From Bimuria novae-zelandiae CBS 107.79 (taxonomy: Eukaryota; Ascomycota; Dothideomycetes; Pleosporales; Didymosphaeriaceae): 64,000 bases of DNA. A program made the position numbers and the translations under genes. Positions 11,780-25,149 of the stretch are shown here, piece after piece (the first letter of the stretch is position 1; each line of letters starts with the position of its first letter). The stretch covers positions 629,014 through 693,013 of the forward strand of contig ML976683.1 in NCBI GenBank assembly GCA_010015655.1, read 5' to 3'. The notes beneath the pieces were generated by a model. That model saw nothing but the letters and a program-made list of their open reading frames with translations. It did not search any database and was not told where the DNA came from.

Positions 11780-13559
11780 GCGTAGGCTTCTTTCTCTTTG
11801 TAATTATATAAGTAGCTTTTAAAGCATTCTAGCTTCCCTTTTTAGTAATTTTAAGACATTTTTAAAGTTATTATTAAGCCTTGCGAGCCTGTTAACAAAG
11901 GCGTTGTTTAGTAGCCTAATTAGCTTTCTCCTTAGCGCGCGTATTTTTAGCTACCACACGCGTAATACGCTTCTCCTATAGTAGATAAGCTTTAAGCTGC
12001 CTATTTGCTATCTAGATCTCTCTTTACTTACTTTTCTAGAGTTGTAGTTGTTACTTTTTAGCCTTTTGTTGGCTGAGAGAATCGCGCGCCCTCTGTACGT
12101 AGGCAGGTGACTAGAAAACAGATCCTTTATGCTACTTATCTAGCTGCTTAAAAGGTAGAGTCCTGCCCTTTGTTTAACGCTGTTTCTAGTTTGTAAGGGC
12201 TTCTCGTAGCCCCTAATTCTCATGCTCTAGGAGCTACTTCTATACAGAGATTAAGTGTATAGTGCGACTTAGCTTCTTGGCCTTATCACCTCCCCCTGTA
12301 TTAACAACAACCTTTAAAAGCTAATTAATTTTGCGCTAATTAGACGCGCTAAGTACTAAAGTAGAGCTTTTACGCGATCTCTATTCTAGAGACTTATTTT
12401 TATTAAATTAACTAAGGATTAGTGTAGGATCTGGCGGCGAGATACCTGTATACTTAAAAGCTTTAGTAATTAATTACGGCGTAACTAACGTTGTTTAGGC
12501 TCTCTAGAATAGTGTAAAGAAGTCTCTTTTAGCGATTATTAATAGCCCCTGACTCCTATACAGGTATGCGGAGAGCTCGTCGGAGTAGGCGGCAGAAAGA
12601 GACTTAAACACATAGACGTCTAGAGGCTACAGCGTATAAGTGGCGTAAGGGGGAAATATTGCAAGGAGGATCTTTTTCTAATTATAGTAGTTAATAAAAT
12701 CTATAGTAACGTGAGATCCATGCCTATTAAGGACTAAGAGTCGCCACTATCGTTAAGCCTTCTCCTTAGTATAGTAATTAAACACCTGTTTTAGCTATTA
12801 AAGCCCTATCTCGTTGTTTAACCATCTAGAGGTTGATGAGGTAATAAAGACTTTATAAGAATTAACGTTAATTTCCTTAACCTAGCTTAATTGTAGAGTC
12901 TTAGCGTTAGATTGATAGATTAGTAATGGATTAATAGTAGATCCATCGGCGCATATACATGCGATAAGCGAGATCCACTCATAACTACTATCCTGGATAG
13001 ATTGCCTCACTTGGCGACTCTCATATATAGGCCTGTCGAAGATCCTTTTTGACCTGCCGGTGATGCCGAGTAGGAAGCCTTTTTCGTCCATATTATAAGT
13101 ATGCTAAGGCTCTATGCTATACTTTATAATTTTCTTATATAGAAGCTTAAAGTAGAGCCTATATCTTGCGCCTGAATTAGCGTTATAGCGATTGCTATCT
13201 AGCCTAGTCGTCCATCGCGAGATTAGGGAGTTAGGGTAGCACTTAATAAAGTAATTAACCTATTATATAGAGATATCCTTTTTAGTAATAATTAATATAA
13301 AGTTTTGGATTATCTGACGCGTAGGGGGTAGACCTTTCTAAGTAAAACGCTATATATACTATAAGAGCTTAGATTCTTGTTATTAGTTAAGATTTTAGCA
13401 AGTCTATAGTAGCTATGTACGCGCCTGCATAGCGCGTCTATGCTAGCGCGTTAATATTAACTACACAACACTAAATTCTTCTATAATTTTTCTATATAAG
13501 AAAGTTTTTCTAGGTTCTCGTGAGTTGATAGCGATGATTGCAGCCTTAATCGGATCCAT
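11780..13559 (-). pseudogene. Fot1/pogo DDE transposase of Fot1-b, RIP-killed
   Basis: The start is the ATG at 13559 (MDPIKAAI...), matching the N-terminus of the copy at 14038. The first catalytic block MDEKGFLLGI with a KRIF motif lies at about 13091, followed by a long intact segment to 12882. The C-terminal part toward 11780 is the Lys/Arg-rich tail. In-frame stops of the RIP type occur throughout. Confidence 0.75.
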
Positions 13560-13654
13560 ATTAGTGGAGATGCGGCGCGTTAAAGTTGAGGTGCTACATC
13601 TATTGGGGTGGCGCGTTAGTGTCGCGGCGCACTGACTGTCTCGGCAGGGTATTA

Positions 13655-13938
13655 TCGTTTCGGAAATATCTGCTCGACCCACAGAGCCAGCCAGTCATCG
13701 TCAATCCTTCCTTTTCTTGTATTTTCTTGAACGCAAAAAACTTAAATCTTCTAAAAAATTTAAGGGGGGTACTTATAACTCTATAGAAGCCCTTTATCTA
13801 CTTTTAGTATATTATTATCCAAAGTTCCTTGTGTGGTGGAGAGAAAAGCGAAAAAAAGGAGACCAGAACAGAAAATACGCGCAGTCTGATGAGAAATACG
13901 CCTTAAGTGGGTCGAGCAGGTATTTCCAGAATCACCGA
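13655..13938. mobile_element. 284-bp MITE of the Tc1-like family
   Basis: Imperfect inverted repeats of about 30 bp at 13655-13684 and 13907-13938 (TCGKTTYNGGAAATAYCTGC type) are bounded by TA at 13653-13654 and 13939-13940. The ends resemble those of the Tc1-like element at 23027-26396. There is no coding capacity. The right TA is also the insertion site of Fot1-c. Confidence 0.6.
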
Positions 13939-15171
13939 TAACGTGTCCGTGCACCCAATGCACGGATTCAGCCAATGCACGCCGAACATCTGACGCGTTA
14001 AAACTCCCTACTTTCAACACGCGATAACTCCACCAATATGGATCCAATTTAAGCTGCGATAGATGAGATCGAATCGCGAGAACCAGGAGAAGATTTTTCA
14101 TATACAGAAATTGCTACTAGATATGGTGTTAATCGATCTACACTCTCACGAAGGCACCGAGGTGTTACTGCGACGCGTGTAGCCAACATAATTAATTAGC
14201 GAAAGCTTAACCCACAGCAAGAGCAGGAGCTTGTACGATATATTAAAAGGCTTACAGAGAGACATATACCTCCTACTAGAGAGATGATACAGAATTTTGC
14301 CTTGACGATAGCAAAGGAGCCAGTCAGCGAGAGCTAGGTTACCCGCTTTATTAACTAATATAGTATTTATCTTATCTCGCAATAGACCGTCGGTATAAAT
14401 AGCAATTGCTATAAAGCTAATTTAGTAGATAAATATTGCCTCTATTTTAATCTTGTACATAGTAAGATTGATTAATATCGCATAGATCCTCGTTATATCT
14501 ACAATATAGATGAAAAAGGTGTCCTGATTAGTATCGTTGGTAGAATAAAGAGGATATTCAGCAGACGAATATAGGAGAAGAAGGAGGTTAGGGCATTACT
14601 CTAGGATGGTAATCGCGCGTGGATCACGCTCCTAGCATGTATCTGCGTTGATGGATTAGCTTTGCCGCCAAGCCTTATCTATAAGGCTGCCAACAAGGAT
14701 ATCTAATTAAGCTAGGTAGAGGATATTAAGGTAGGATATTATAAAGTCTTTATCACCTTATTATCCTCTGGCTGGACGAACAACGATATCGGGCTTACCT
14801 GGCTTAAGCAGGTGTTTAATCGCTGTATAAAAGAGAAGGCTCGACGATTATATTAACTTTTAATTATAGACAGCCACGGATCTTATGTTACTATAGACTT
14901 TATTAACTACTATAATTAGAATAGGATCCTGCTTGCTGTCCTGCCTCCTTATTTAACTTATATACTTTAGCTACTTGATGTTGCGATGTTTAAGCCTCTA
15001 TTAATAGCCTACTTAGCAGAGCTATTAAGATACCTTTATAAAAGCCAGGGCCTAGCTTCTATCACTAAAGGCGACTTCTTTCCCCTATTCTAGAATGCGT
15101 GGAAGGCCTCTTTTAAGAAATTAACTATCCTTAGCTCTTTTAGAGCCACAGGTATATCGCCACCTAATCCT

Positions 15172-16074
15172 GCACTAAACATCAACTTTTCTAGGTTACT
15201 AAAAGGTTAATATCTATTAATTTTTCGTTAAAACACGACTTAAATGCCTTCGTAAATCTGTTTTCTAGCGTCCTCTTTTAGCTACAGGCGTTGTGGCAGG
15301 CGCGCTACCCTATTTTCTCTTTTAGCTTCCTAGTAAGCTAAAATCTTTTTAAAATGGCCCGTGCGCCGCTCAGATTTTCACGTTTAGTTAAAGGCTATAA
15401 CTATAGCTAAGATAAGGAGATAGTCGTGACACTCCTTGCTCTTATAAGATATAGGCACCTACTAGGCCTAAATATAAAGGCTCTCCATGCAAAGAGCCAT
15501 GGCATAATTTAATAGAGTACTAGCTCTTAACACCTACAACGATAAGAGCTGCCCGCAGCTCTCTAAAGACTAACTATTAGCGTCCCTAACCTAACACAAC
15601 ACGCAAACAAGGCAGCCAGCCTGGCCTTATATTATACGACTCTTAGGGATAAAGAAGAAGGACAGGCCTAGCTCTACCTTCCTACTACACCTATCTCCTT
15701 CAACACAGGCATTGCCAAGCCTGGTATAAAGGCTCTCCTCGCGCAGAGCCACGGCTCCAATTCGATAGAGCACCAGCTCTCTACACCTATTTACTCTTTC
15801 CTTTTCTTTCTTCTCACAGCACTAAACTGCCTCTAAACACACATAAGGAATTCACCCTAATATACATACACTGCTTAGTCTCCCTAATAAAAAGGGGAGC
15901 TATAGCTTAAAATGGTAGCAATACCCGCGTAGGCAAGAAATGCTTTCTAAGGTAGTATATTAGTACTATAATTCTATAGCTTAGCACGTCGTATATGCCC
16001 TTCGGGAGGCGAGATGGTGGACTTAATCCCTATTAACTAGACGAAAAATAAATACCAACTAACCAACCAACCAA
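15172..16074 (+). mobile_element. Non-autonomous LINE-like element (LINE-A), copy 1
   Basis: It is flanked by the 13-bp target duplication GCCACCTAATCCT (15159-15171 and 16075-16087). The last ~225 bp match the 3' end of the full LINE (21899-22133) and finish in a CCAA-type repeat tail, not poly(A). The upstream ~670 bp differ from the full LINE and include a short ATG frame (near 15354, MARAPLRFSR...). It lacks RT. A second copy lies at 27629-28535 at the same site of another Fot1 copy. Confidence 0.7.
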
Positions 16075-16087
16075 GCCACCTAATCCT

Positions 16088-19000
16088 GCAATCCTACACC
16101 GAACACTAACTTTTCGATTTTTAGATATCCTCTCTAAAGACCCTAATAATCCTAGTAACTAAATAAGCTCACTGCGCTAATTCTAGGAGTACCTCTAACG
16201 TTTGCCTAGCCCTCCGCGTAGACGCGCAAAGGAGCTTGTTAGAATAGTAAAGTCTTCCTCCTCCTAGCACACAGGGTCCCTAGACCCTGTAATCCCTTAG
16301 CAGCTTTATACACGCGCCCTAAGACGGCCCTAGAAGGACATGTATTACCGTGCACCCCTTTTAAGTAGCTAGAACCCTAGTAGGGGCGCTCCTAAACCTC
16401 GCGTCTCTAATGCTGTCTAACGCTATATTACTAAGACTTAGTAGATTGCCTAGCTATAAAACACTATTACTACGGCTTTCGCAGCAGCAGTAGACTAACA
16501 CGTAGAGAGCTACACTAACCCTTAAGAGGCTAAGATTGCTAAGGAGCTACAGTAGAGAGTTATCTAGGCTTTAACCTTACTCTCCTTAAGTAACTCCCCC
16601 CCTAGCTCCCGCTAGAGCAGCGACACTAATTATAGTAACCCTAAGAGCTAAAAGTCGGGACGCCGCTCTTAGGCGGACGTAGCTAGAGACCCCTAGATCT
16701 TAGATAGGGGTGGCAGTTAACCCCTAATCCTTACTAGGCCCCGGCCTAACCCGCCTGCTAAGCTAAAAGAAGATAATTAAATATTCGTAGCTATCTCTAA
16801 CCTGGCAATGCGACTGCAACAACCCTTACTTTTTATAGTAAGGTAGGTAATATACAAAAGTATAGCAGGACTTACCCTTAAAAATATACCTATTGTATTA
16901 CTAATTAACACAGGCTAAGTAATTACCCTAGCAAATGAAAATATTTAGGGCCAACTTCTAACTTAAGAAAACTAGGAACTTCTAGTAAGAGCGCTAGACA
17001 GAGACGCGGTAAGGATCCTAGAACGCTAGACTAACTACGTAGTACAAGGAGTACCTAGCTCTTTCTGGACCCTAGACAGCACAGAACTACTAACTACTAC
17101 CTAGCTAGTAGAGGAAGAGGTCTACTCGTAAATAAGTAAGTAGCTAGTTAGTTGCAGGACCTTATAACATAGGGCAAATTAGCATGGCCTTACTACCTAG
17201 ATTGTTTTATATAAGGAGCCAGTCCGCTCGTTCTAGCTCTTTAGCACTAGCTAATTCTCGAAGGAAATCTACAAGTATCCCACTATACAGCGATATAACC
17301 CAGGCTACTAGGGCTACTACAACGCTACTTACTATACCCGAGTAGCCTGCTGTGCATACTGCGGGGACCGCATGGATAGATACTAAGGATAGTACGGAGA
17401 TAGTTGCGCCTATAAAGCTATATGTGCTAACTATTATAGCCCTTATTTAGCTAGTTACACTAACTGCCCGGCAGCTCCTCGCCGGGTTAACAGACATATT
17501 ACTAAGCCTATAAAGACTAAGCTAAAGGCTATCTGTCGCGCAGGCAAAATAGCACAGCAGCACCTCTATAAGATAGTTAAAGTGGCCCTTAAATAGGCAA
17601 CACTTTAGCCTAAGGCTTCTCTTATAGAGGTATTAGAGATAGTGCCTTCCCACCTTTCTGCCTAGAGGCAAGAAGGAGAAAGCAGGGCTACACCTTCCAT
17701 AACTACTACCTCCTATGCATCCTCCTCTACTACTAGCAGAGAAAAGAGACTAAGGCGGGCCGCTATAGGCTAGAGGAGCCTTAATGTAGAATAACTATCT
17801 GCCGGCAGCATTCGTCCATAATTAACTATTTACACTAACCTGTCTACCTTAGAAAGGGAAGACGCCAGCATAAGCGATAACCCGCCATTATTATGCTAGA
17901 ATACCCTTATAACATCCTAGCCGACACTAGGCATTAATAGCCTAGCCTATTAAGTAAATAACTACGTGTATGCTAGGCTAATGTTAGCAGGAGCTTACCC
18001 TGGCATATTATAATACTAGAGATGGCGTTTTAGAAGGGTATAGATATTGTGTGTGTTTAAGAGCCCTTTACATGTGCTAACTTAAGAACTTCCACCCACC
18101 CTGGTTTCACACACCTAGCACCTATTAGCACCTGGGATAGCCCTAACACACCAGGCTTAGCCCGCCCTAGGGTGATGACCTATATCTGTAAAGGATGCCA
18201 CCTACGATACTAGGCTAGAGAGAGCCTTAATTACCTAGACATGCTATAGGCTATAGTAAATAGAGTAATAATACTTAACTACTACAGATAGCTACACACC
18301 CTACACGTTATCTAATACGTTACACATCTTATACCCCCTCAACTCTGCCTTATAGGAGGAGACTTCAACGCTAGACATAAATCCTTTAAGCCTACCACCA
18401 CTATAGCTAATAGAGGTGTAGAGCTAGCTAGATAGGCTACTAACGCGTCTATAGACTACATTAGTATGCTAGGGTAGCTAACACACTACGCTAGCTATAT
18501 CCTTAACCTTACCTTCTCTAATATCCTATTTACCTAGTCTGCTATTAATGCTAGCATGCATAGCGGCTTAGACTATAAGATAATAGTAACCTCTATCCCT
18601 CTCTCCACACCAGGCACTCCGCATCTAGAACAGTACTACTATAGAGTCCCTAAGGCAAGCCTACCTAAATTTACTAGGCTGGTAGAAATAGGTGTCTAGA
18701 ATATTCTAGACCCGCTTACAACACAGAATACAGCACAGCTAGAGGAATACGTTACGCTGCTTATAGAGACCATACAGCACTCTGTACAGACAGCAGGCAA
18801 GCTCGACCGCAAGGAAGGCCGCGCTGCACCATAATAGACTAAGGAGTGCAAAACTGCCTACCAGGCCTATAAACATGCTAGGCTGCTCTGCTCTAGTAGT
18901 CTACTAGAGGAGAGACAGGCCTTCAAGACTATCGTTTAACAGGCTAAGAGGCAGTACTAGAGGCATGTTATTAATAATACTAAGGATAATAAGGACCTGT

Positions 19001-22000
19001 TTAAGATTATTACCTAGCATAAGCTTACACTAAAGAACTAGGACACTCCTCTTATCGTGAATAATAAGACAATATCAGACCCCCTAGAGAAGGCAGAGGC
19101 TCTTAGAGAGGAAGTCCTTAACTAGTACATAGTAGAGGATAACCTTAGACACTACCTAGACTAGGAGAATGCAGATGCCCTCCCGTGGAGTATACACATC
19201 TTACTAGAGGAAACTAAACGAAACACAGTAGGAGTCTCGAGCACCTCACCAGGCACTAACCACTCTACTATATAACTACTCCGTGCCTGCTAGGCTTAGG
19301 TTAGGGAACTTATACGAAGAATCTTCTAGCGATGCCTTAAGCTTAACCACTTCCTAGCATAGTGGAAGCTTGCCGAGGTAGTAATAATACTAAAGATAGG
19401 GAAGATAGACTAAATATTATCTTGCTTTTAAAGACCTATAGCGCTTCTCTCTTGCATTAGAAAGGGACTTAAATAAATAGTAGCTAGATAAATTGCGTGG
19501 ACCGCCATAATATATAAGATCCTTAGCCCCTAGTATGGCAGCGCCCTTCTAAAGCGCTTTATAGTAGACCTTACTATAGCGTTTACCTACGACACTAAAG
19601 CAGCATAGGTACTTAGAAAGCATGTTACTATAGTTACCCTAGATATTTAAGGCGCCTTTAATGCGCTCCTTAAGAACCGCCTGCTACACTGGATAGCCTA
19701 ATAGGGCTGGCTATAAAGGACCATGCTCTTTATAGACTCATTCCTTACTAACTAGAGGGTTCGGGTCCGTCTTGGACAGGTTACTACCCCTAGCTACCCT
19801 GTCGCCTGTGGCACACCCTAAGGCTCGCCTCTCTCCCCTGTCCTATATACACTGTACCTAGCAGAGCTACTATCTATGGACATAGAACGGAGGTTTAGAT
19901 ATGCAGACGATATATGTCTATACTAGGTCTTACACTCTATAGACGACAACGTTAAGCTCCTAGCATTAGATCTAAGGCAGATTAAAGCATGGGGCGAGGC
20001 TAATAAGGTTACCTTTACCCTAGAAAAGCAGGAAATAATACACCTAACTAGATAGCGAAGCAGCTACGCACTACTATGTGTTATAAATAAGTAGCTTACG
20101 ATCTACCCTATCCTCCTAGGTAGAGAGCATAGCCAGCTAGCCCTGCGTTAGTTAGGAGTGTAGTTTAACCGCAGACTTACCTTTAGATAATATGTAGCCA
20201 CACGCACTGCAAAAGCTACTAGGGTAGCCTATTATATTTATAGTCTGGCTAGGACTACCTATAGACTACTAGCTAGCTCCCTCCGCAAGGCCACTATTAC
20301 CTATGTATACCCGTCGCTTCTGTATGGGACTAAATGCTGGTACAGAGGCCGCACTAAACAGCCACATACACTTAAACTAGGCAGGCCTTAAGAGGTTAGC
20401 GCTTACATTAGATGGCACATAGCTACTATAGACAAGATACTAGCTATAGTAGCAAGGGGCATTCTACTAGCGTAGAGAATAACCCCTATAGCTACACTCT
20501 TCTAAGACGCCGGACTACTATCTATAGCAGTAGCACTAGAGGAAGCTAAACTTAGATTTGTAACCTACTTACAAACTATAAATATAGACTATCCTCTTAC
20601 TAGGCGCACATTAGTACATATAGTAAATAGGGGCGTAAAAACTAGACAACCCTAGCGAGTTAAGACAAAAGTCTAATAAATAGCATCTCTTCTACTAGAG
20701 ATCCTTAGGACTACACTCACAGCCCCTTACTACTTAACTAGCTGCTAAACTAACCTAACGCTTGGCATAGATAAGAAGACTACAGCTAAAGCTTTTAATA
20801 TATAGTAGGCCTATCTCCTACTACTAGACGTGACTATCTTCTTAGATGGCTCTGAACAGTACACAAAGGAAGGAGAAAAGCGGGTGACTTATAGCTTTAT
20901 AGTATATTAGAATAGAAAGTAACTATAGACTAGACGCGGGTCACTTAACTCTACCTCGCACGTCTTTAACGCTAAGGTAGTAGGAGTATAGAGAGACTTC
21001 TAGCACACTATAAGATAACTAGAGTTTAATACCCGTTAAATCTAGCTATGTATAGACAGCACCTTAGTTATATAGTGCCTAAGGGGCGATTCACCCCCTA
21101 CCTCTTAATGGGCCTTTTTGGAGTGCTATGGCGCTATAGAGACTTACGACGTCTCTATTAAATAGGCCCCTAGACACCTAGGCATTAAAGGAAATAAGGC
21201 AGTAAATAGATTAGCTAACCTAAAAGCCTAACACCTATTACCCCTAACGGGTAAAGCTACTCTACCTATACTCTTAGGCATTAAGATAATTGCCTGTAAG
21301 ATATTATAACACACACAGTAGATTTAGTGGTCTGACAAAAAGAACAAACTCTTTAGATGGTATAAAAGCTAGCACCTAGACTATGCACCACGCAGTAGTC
21401 TAAAGAAACTAGACCTACTAAGAGCTATCCTAGCTAGACTACTTTCTATTTAGTCTAGACATGGGGATTTTGCCTAGTACTACTAAAAGTATAACTATAA
21501 GGATGTAAACCTTACCTACTTATACAGACAGGATAAGATACTAGAGCACCTTACGCTCTGCCGCAAGACCCTAGGGGCCTTTAGTAGATGGCTACTTCAA
21601 CCACCTACACCACTATCTAGCCAGGCTAACGGCCTGGCGTATACTGCAGTGCTACTAGGGGATCCAGAGGCCTTTAAAGCCTTTACCTAACTTATATAGT
21701 ACTACACTAAGATTTGTCCCCGCTAGCTCCTGCAGCCTTGCAACAGCAATAAGTAATATAGCACCTAGTAAGAACTAGGTCTAGCATAATAGCTATAATA
21801 CTCCCTACCCCTCTTCCTCTCTTTCCCCTCCCCCTACACACACACACACACATATACACACACACTCGCTCTCTCTCTCTCTTAGCACATAGATGCCTTA
21901 AAATGCAAGGAAACTACCCTAATAAACATACATCGCTTAGCCTCCCCAACTAGAAGGGGAGCTATAGTTCCGAAATAGTAGTAATACCCGCGCAGGCAAG

Positions 22001-22133
22001 AAATGCTTTCTAGGGTAGTATATTAGTACTATAATTCTATAGCTTAGCACGTCGTATATGCCCTTCGGGAGGCGAGATAGTGGACTTAATCCCCATTAAA
22101 GAGACGTAAAATGAATACTAACCAACTAACCAA
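16088..22133 (+). mobile_element. Tad1/I-like non-LTR retrotransposon (LINE-B), RIP-degraded
   Basis: About 6.05 kb between copies of the same target duplication GCCACCTAATCCT (16075-16087 and 22134-22146), ending in ACCAACTAACCAA. ORF1-like region (about 16200-17600) has a CCHC-type knuckle near 17354 (CAYCGDRM...). ORF2 (about 18000-21650) shows an endonuclease (GGDFNARHKS near 18359), reverse transcriptase with an RYADDICL box near 19894, and an RNase H (FLDGSEQY near 20840). A CA/CT microsatellite lies at 21836-21875. There are many RIP stops. An RNase H behind the RT fits the Tad1/I groups. Confidence 0.8.
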
Positions 22134-23167
22134 GCCACCTAATCCTGACCCTATCCTTAATAGGTTCACCCAGGATTAAGAATCAGGCAATAGCTCCTTA
22201 TCAGGGCTTAGTAATTATAACTAAAGAAAGATAGATAGGCTTATACGCTCTATAGTAAGTAATTAAAGTAGTAAGGATACACAGAAGCTTTATTAATTAC
22301 TCTACCACCTATTTATTAAAAATGAGCTGCTTAAGCATGACAACGATGGGCTTAGGCAAGCGCTATCTATTAAGAAGAAGCGTAATAAGAAGAGTAAAGC
22401 TCTAGACCTTTAATAGCGCTAGGAGTATTATAGTAGGGCTATCTTATAGTTACTAAGGAAAGTAAGGGAGGCACGTTATTATTAATTAATTAAGGAGCAA
22501 GAGGATAAGTAATAGTAGCTTTAAAAAGCAAAGATAGCAAAGCTAAAGAAGGTAGCTAAGCTATATAAGGAGAAAATCTAGCAAGAAAAGCGTGCAGCGA
22601 GAGAGGCAGCGAAGAAGGCAAAGGAGAAGAAGAGAGCTAAAAAGGTAGCTTAGCGCACTGCCCAGAAGTCTGCCAATAACGCTAAAAAGGCTCTATAACT
22701 ATCCTAAAGGAGTAAGAGAAAAGCTTCTCAGCCATCTCCACAGAGCAGAAAGCGTTAGAAACGTGTTGTTGATGCTACGGATATTGGGGAGGCCTCAAAG
22801 GGCGCATCTGCTGCCCTAACCAAATCCACACGGAGCGGCCGCGACGTTAAGCTTCTAGATAGATTTAAATAGTGCAAATAAATTGCAGCTATCGATTTAC
22901 TATCCTAGTAGAAAATCTTATAATAATATTGTTTGTGGGTGGTTCTATAGCCTTATTTCTAATAGAGCGTTTATGGTGTTTGGCGTGCATTGGCTGAATC
23001 CGTGCATTAGGTGCACGGACACGTTATCGGTGCTCTCCAAAATACCGTCCCGCCCCACTTCGGGCAGCCGAAGTGGACCCAGCTTCCCGGAAAATATTTT
23101 CTATCACCTAATTTGTTAGTAAAATAATAATTATAGCGAATATTCACCCTATATTAATACCTATATT

Positions 23168-24967
23168 ATGCCGCCGCGTAGTTAACGTAAGCGTATAGCT
23201 ACCTAGCTATTTAACGGGGGTTAAAATCCTTTAAAACATGCGCGCTAGGCGCCTGCAATAGCTACTAAAGGTGCTAAGTTACAGAGAAAAGTATCTAAGA
23301 AGGCTCCTCCTCCGGCGAAAGGTAACGCTATATCTAATCTAGTTAGCCTTAATTAGGATATTAAGCCTCCGTCTGCGCAGCCATTGCTAGCAATTATATT
23401 ATTTAGTAATCTACCTAGTAACCTGCCTAGTAATCCGCCCAGCGGATGTATATCTAATCTAATTAGTAACCCTACGTAGGGAGAAACTTAGGAAGATAAG
23501 CCAAAATTAGCTACTAGGGTATCTAAAGCAAAGTCGCCGTATGTTACTTATCGCTAGCAGGCCTTTGTAGGTCCTAAAAAGGAGCTCTATAAGCTAAGAT
23601 TCAATATAGAGTTTATCCCGGAGCACTACTACGCTAGTTAGCTTTAGATATAGGTAGATAAGGTTACTTAAGACTTAGCTATAGAGATAACTCTACTATA
23701 GAAAGTAATAATTAAAGACGTTTCTAGCTACGCGTATAGGTAAAAGACCCTAAAAAGGTAGAAGCTATAGTAATTACTTAAGCGTAGAGACGCTGCTAGC
23801 TTTATCTATATTATAAAATACGCGCAGCACCTAAGAGAGTTCTTAATTAATATAATATATCTTAACTTTAACGCGACGCTTACTACTAAGTCTATAAAGG
23901 TAATTAGTCCTATAGGCTAATAACGTAGCAGAGGCTCGTCTAGCTCCTAGGGCCAGGTTCGACTTACTATAATACAAAGGCAGCTACAAGAGCTGCTAGA
24001 GATCCTTGCTGGCCATGCTGTTGCTAAGGGACCTTTAATAGCTATCCGCGATAAGTAGAGGTGCCAGGATACCTACTGTGGTAACTACCTGTACGTCTGC
24101 TGGGTCCAGCGTACGCCTGGCCAGCCTAATCGATTTAAGAACCATTTCCTAGTGAGTAGTAATATTGTGGCCATGTGGGCGCGCAATATCAGCCTCGAGA
24201 GGTGCAGCGTTAACGTGCTAGACGATACTGTATGCCTTGCTCTGCGTATAGCGAGGGACCTAAAGGCAAAAGAGAAGGTAAAGGAGAAGGCGTAATAGGG
24301 CTTAGCGTCTACGTTTGTGTTTACAGCAAATAGCTTTATAAGCGCGATTGCTGCCAGCGCGCTGTCTATTAGTTAGTTAGCATAAAGTTAGCTACTTATA
24401 TGGCAGGCACCTATACCTGCAGCGCCCGCTATTAGCTCTGTAAGTGCTCTAAGCGTGCTAGCGCCAGCGTGAAAAGATCTAACATGGAGAGATCTAACGT
24501 ACGAGAATAATATAGAGCTCTTATATTAAATTTAGCACTTCTTTAACTAGTAGATAGATTAGGTAATGGCTGTAGAGGTGCTAGAGATTAGAATAGTATT
24601 TAAAAGGGTTATTAAGGCCAGGCGGATTAATCTAAACATGCTAATAGATAGATCTAATACAGGCATGCCGTATAAGATTTAAAAAGATAATTTTAAGCTG
24701 CTAATCGCACTGCTTCTGTAACTCCGTAAAATAGCATTTTGGTGGTAACTCCAGTATCCTGGACTTTTAGAGAGTGATTGAGAGGCATGTAGGGAGCTAC
24801 AGCGGCAAGATAATGAGCAGAAACAGTAGCTAAGAGCTACTTAGGCAGAGGGCGGAGAGACGATCGTGTAGAGGTAATCGTGTAGAGGTGATTGAGCAGA
24901 GGGCGTAGAGGTGTTATCTTTAACGCGTAGGGCACGGGCCATATCCTATAAATATTGCCTGATATGA
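23168..24967 (+). pseudogene. Accessory ORF of the Tc1-like element, C-x4-C-x6-C protein, RIP-killed
   Basis: From the ATG at 23168 to TGA 24965-24967 one frame of about 599 codons can be followed with no net frameshift, broken only by TAG/TAA/TGA at former Gln/Arg/Trp codons. The N-terminus is basic (MPPRS...RKR), then comes an Asn/Pro/Ser-rich linker, a charged central region, and the motif C-QDTY-C-GNYLYV-C-W at 24062-24100 with NIVAMWARN downstream. The last third is Glu/Gln-rich. It is homologous in layout to the intact gene at 1-1134. Function unknown; the association with a transposase suggests a DNA-binding or regulatory partner. Confidence 0.6.
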
Positions 24968-25149
24968 TTACCTTGTTCGTATAATTAAACACTAACTTTC
25001 TCGCCTTATCTACTTACCGTACGCCTTACCCTCTGCAACTCTACTACTACGCTAGCTACACTAAAATAGATAATAGTAATTAATTTAGCAGTCTTAGATT
25101 ACCCTTGCACTACTATAAGATTACTATATTTATATTATAGTAAGTGCTA

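Larger units (their letters stand above)
6342..13616 (-). mobile_element. Fot1/pogo-type transposon split by a Copia element (Fot1-b)
   Basis: The ends are ACGCGCCACCCCAA at 6342 and its reverse complement ending at 13616, each bounded by TA (6340-6341, 13617-13618). Removing the Copia element and one TSD leaves about 2.06 kb, the size of Fot1-a. The transposase is on the minus strand. Region 6357-6562 is its AT-rich 3' tail with nothing else recognisable. Confidence 0.7.
14038..22872 (+). pseudogene. Fot1/pogo transposase of Fot1-c, split by LINEs and RIP-killed
   Basis: Coding parts are 14038-15158 and 22147-22872. Visible are an HTH region, DEKGVLISI near 14512, the degraded DDE core (IDSHGSY near 14870, where the usual G-H-G-S-H is altered), and, after the LINE insertions, a long Lys/Glu/Arg coiled-coil tail. 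The tail has a TRSGRDVK-like motif before the TAG at 22870. CAG-to-TAG type stops are frequent. Confidence 0.75.
13941..23024 (+). mobile_element. Fot1/pogo-type transposon with nested LINEs (Fot1-c)
   Basis: Both ends begin ACGTGTCCGTGCAC and carry two direct copies of a CCAATGCACG motif; TA flanks at 13939-13940 and 23025-23026. The transposase is broken at 15158/22147 by two LINE insertions. Without them the element would be about 2.1 kb. Confidence 0.85.

Noticed and set aside
21836..21880. CA/CT microsatellite as a regulatory element
   Set aside because: It lies in the 3' region of a dead LINE; an ordinary simple repeat.
22883..23119. Plus-strand frame across the Fot1-c/Tc1-like junction
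   Set aside because: It runs through two transposon ends and has no domain.
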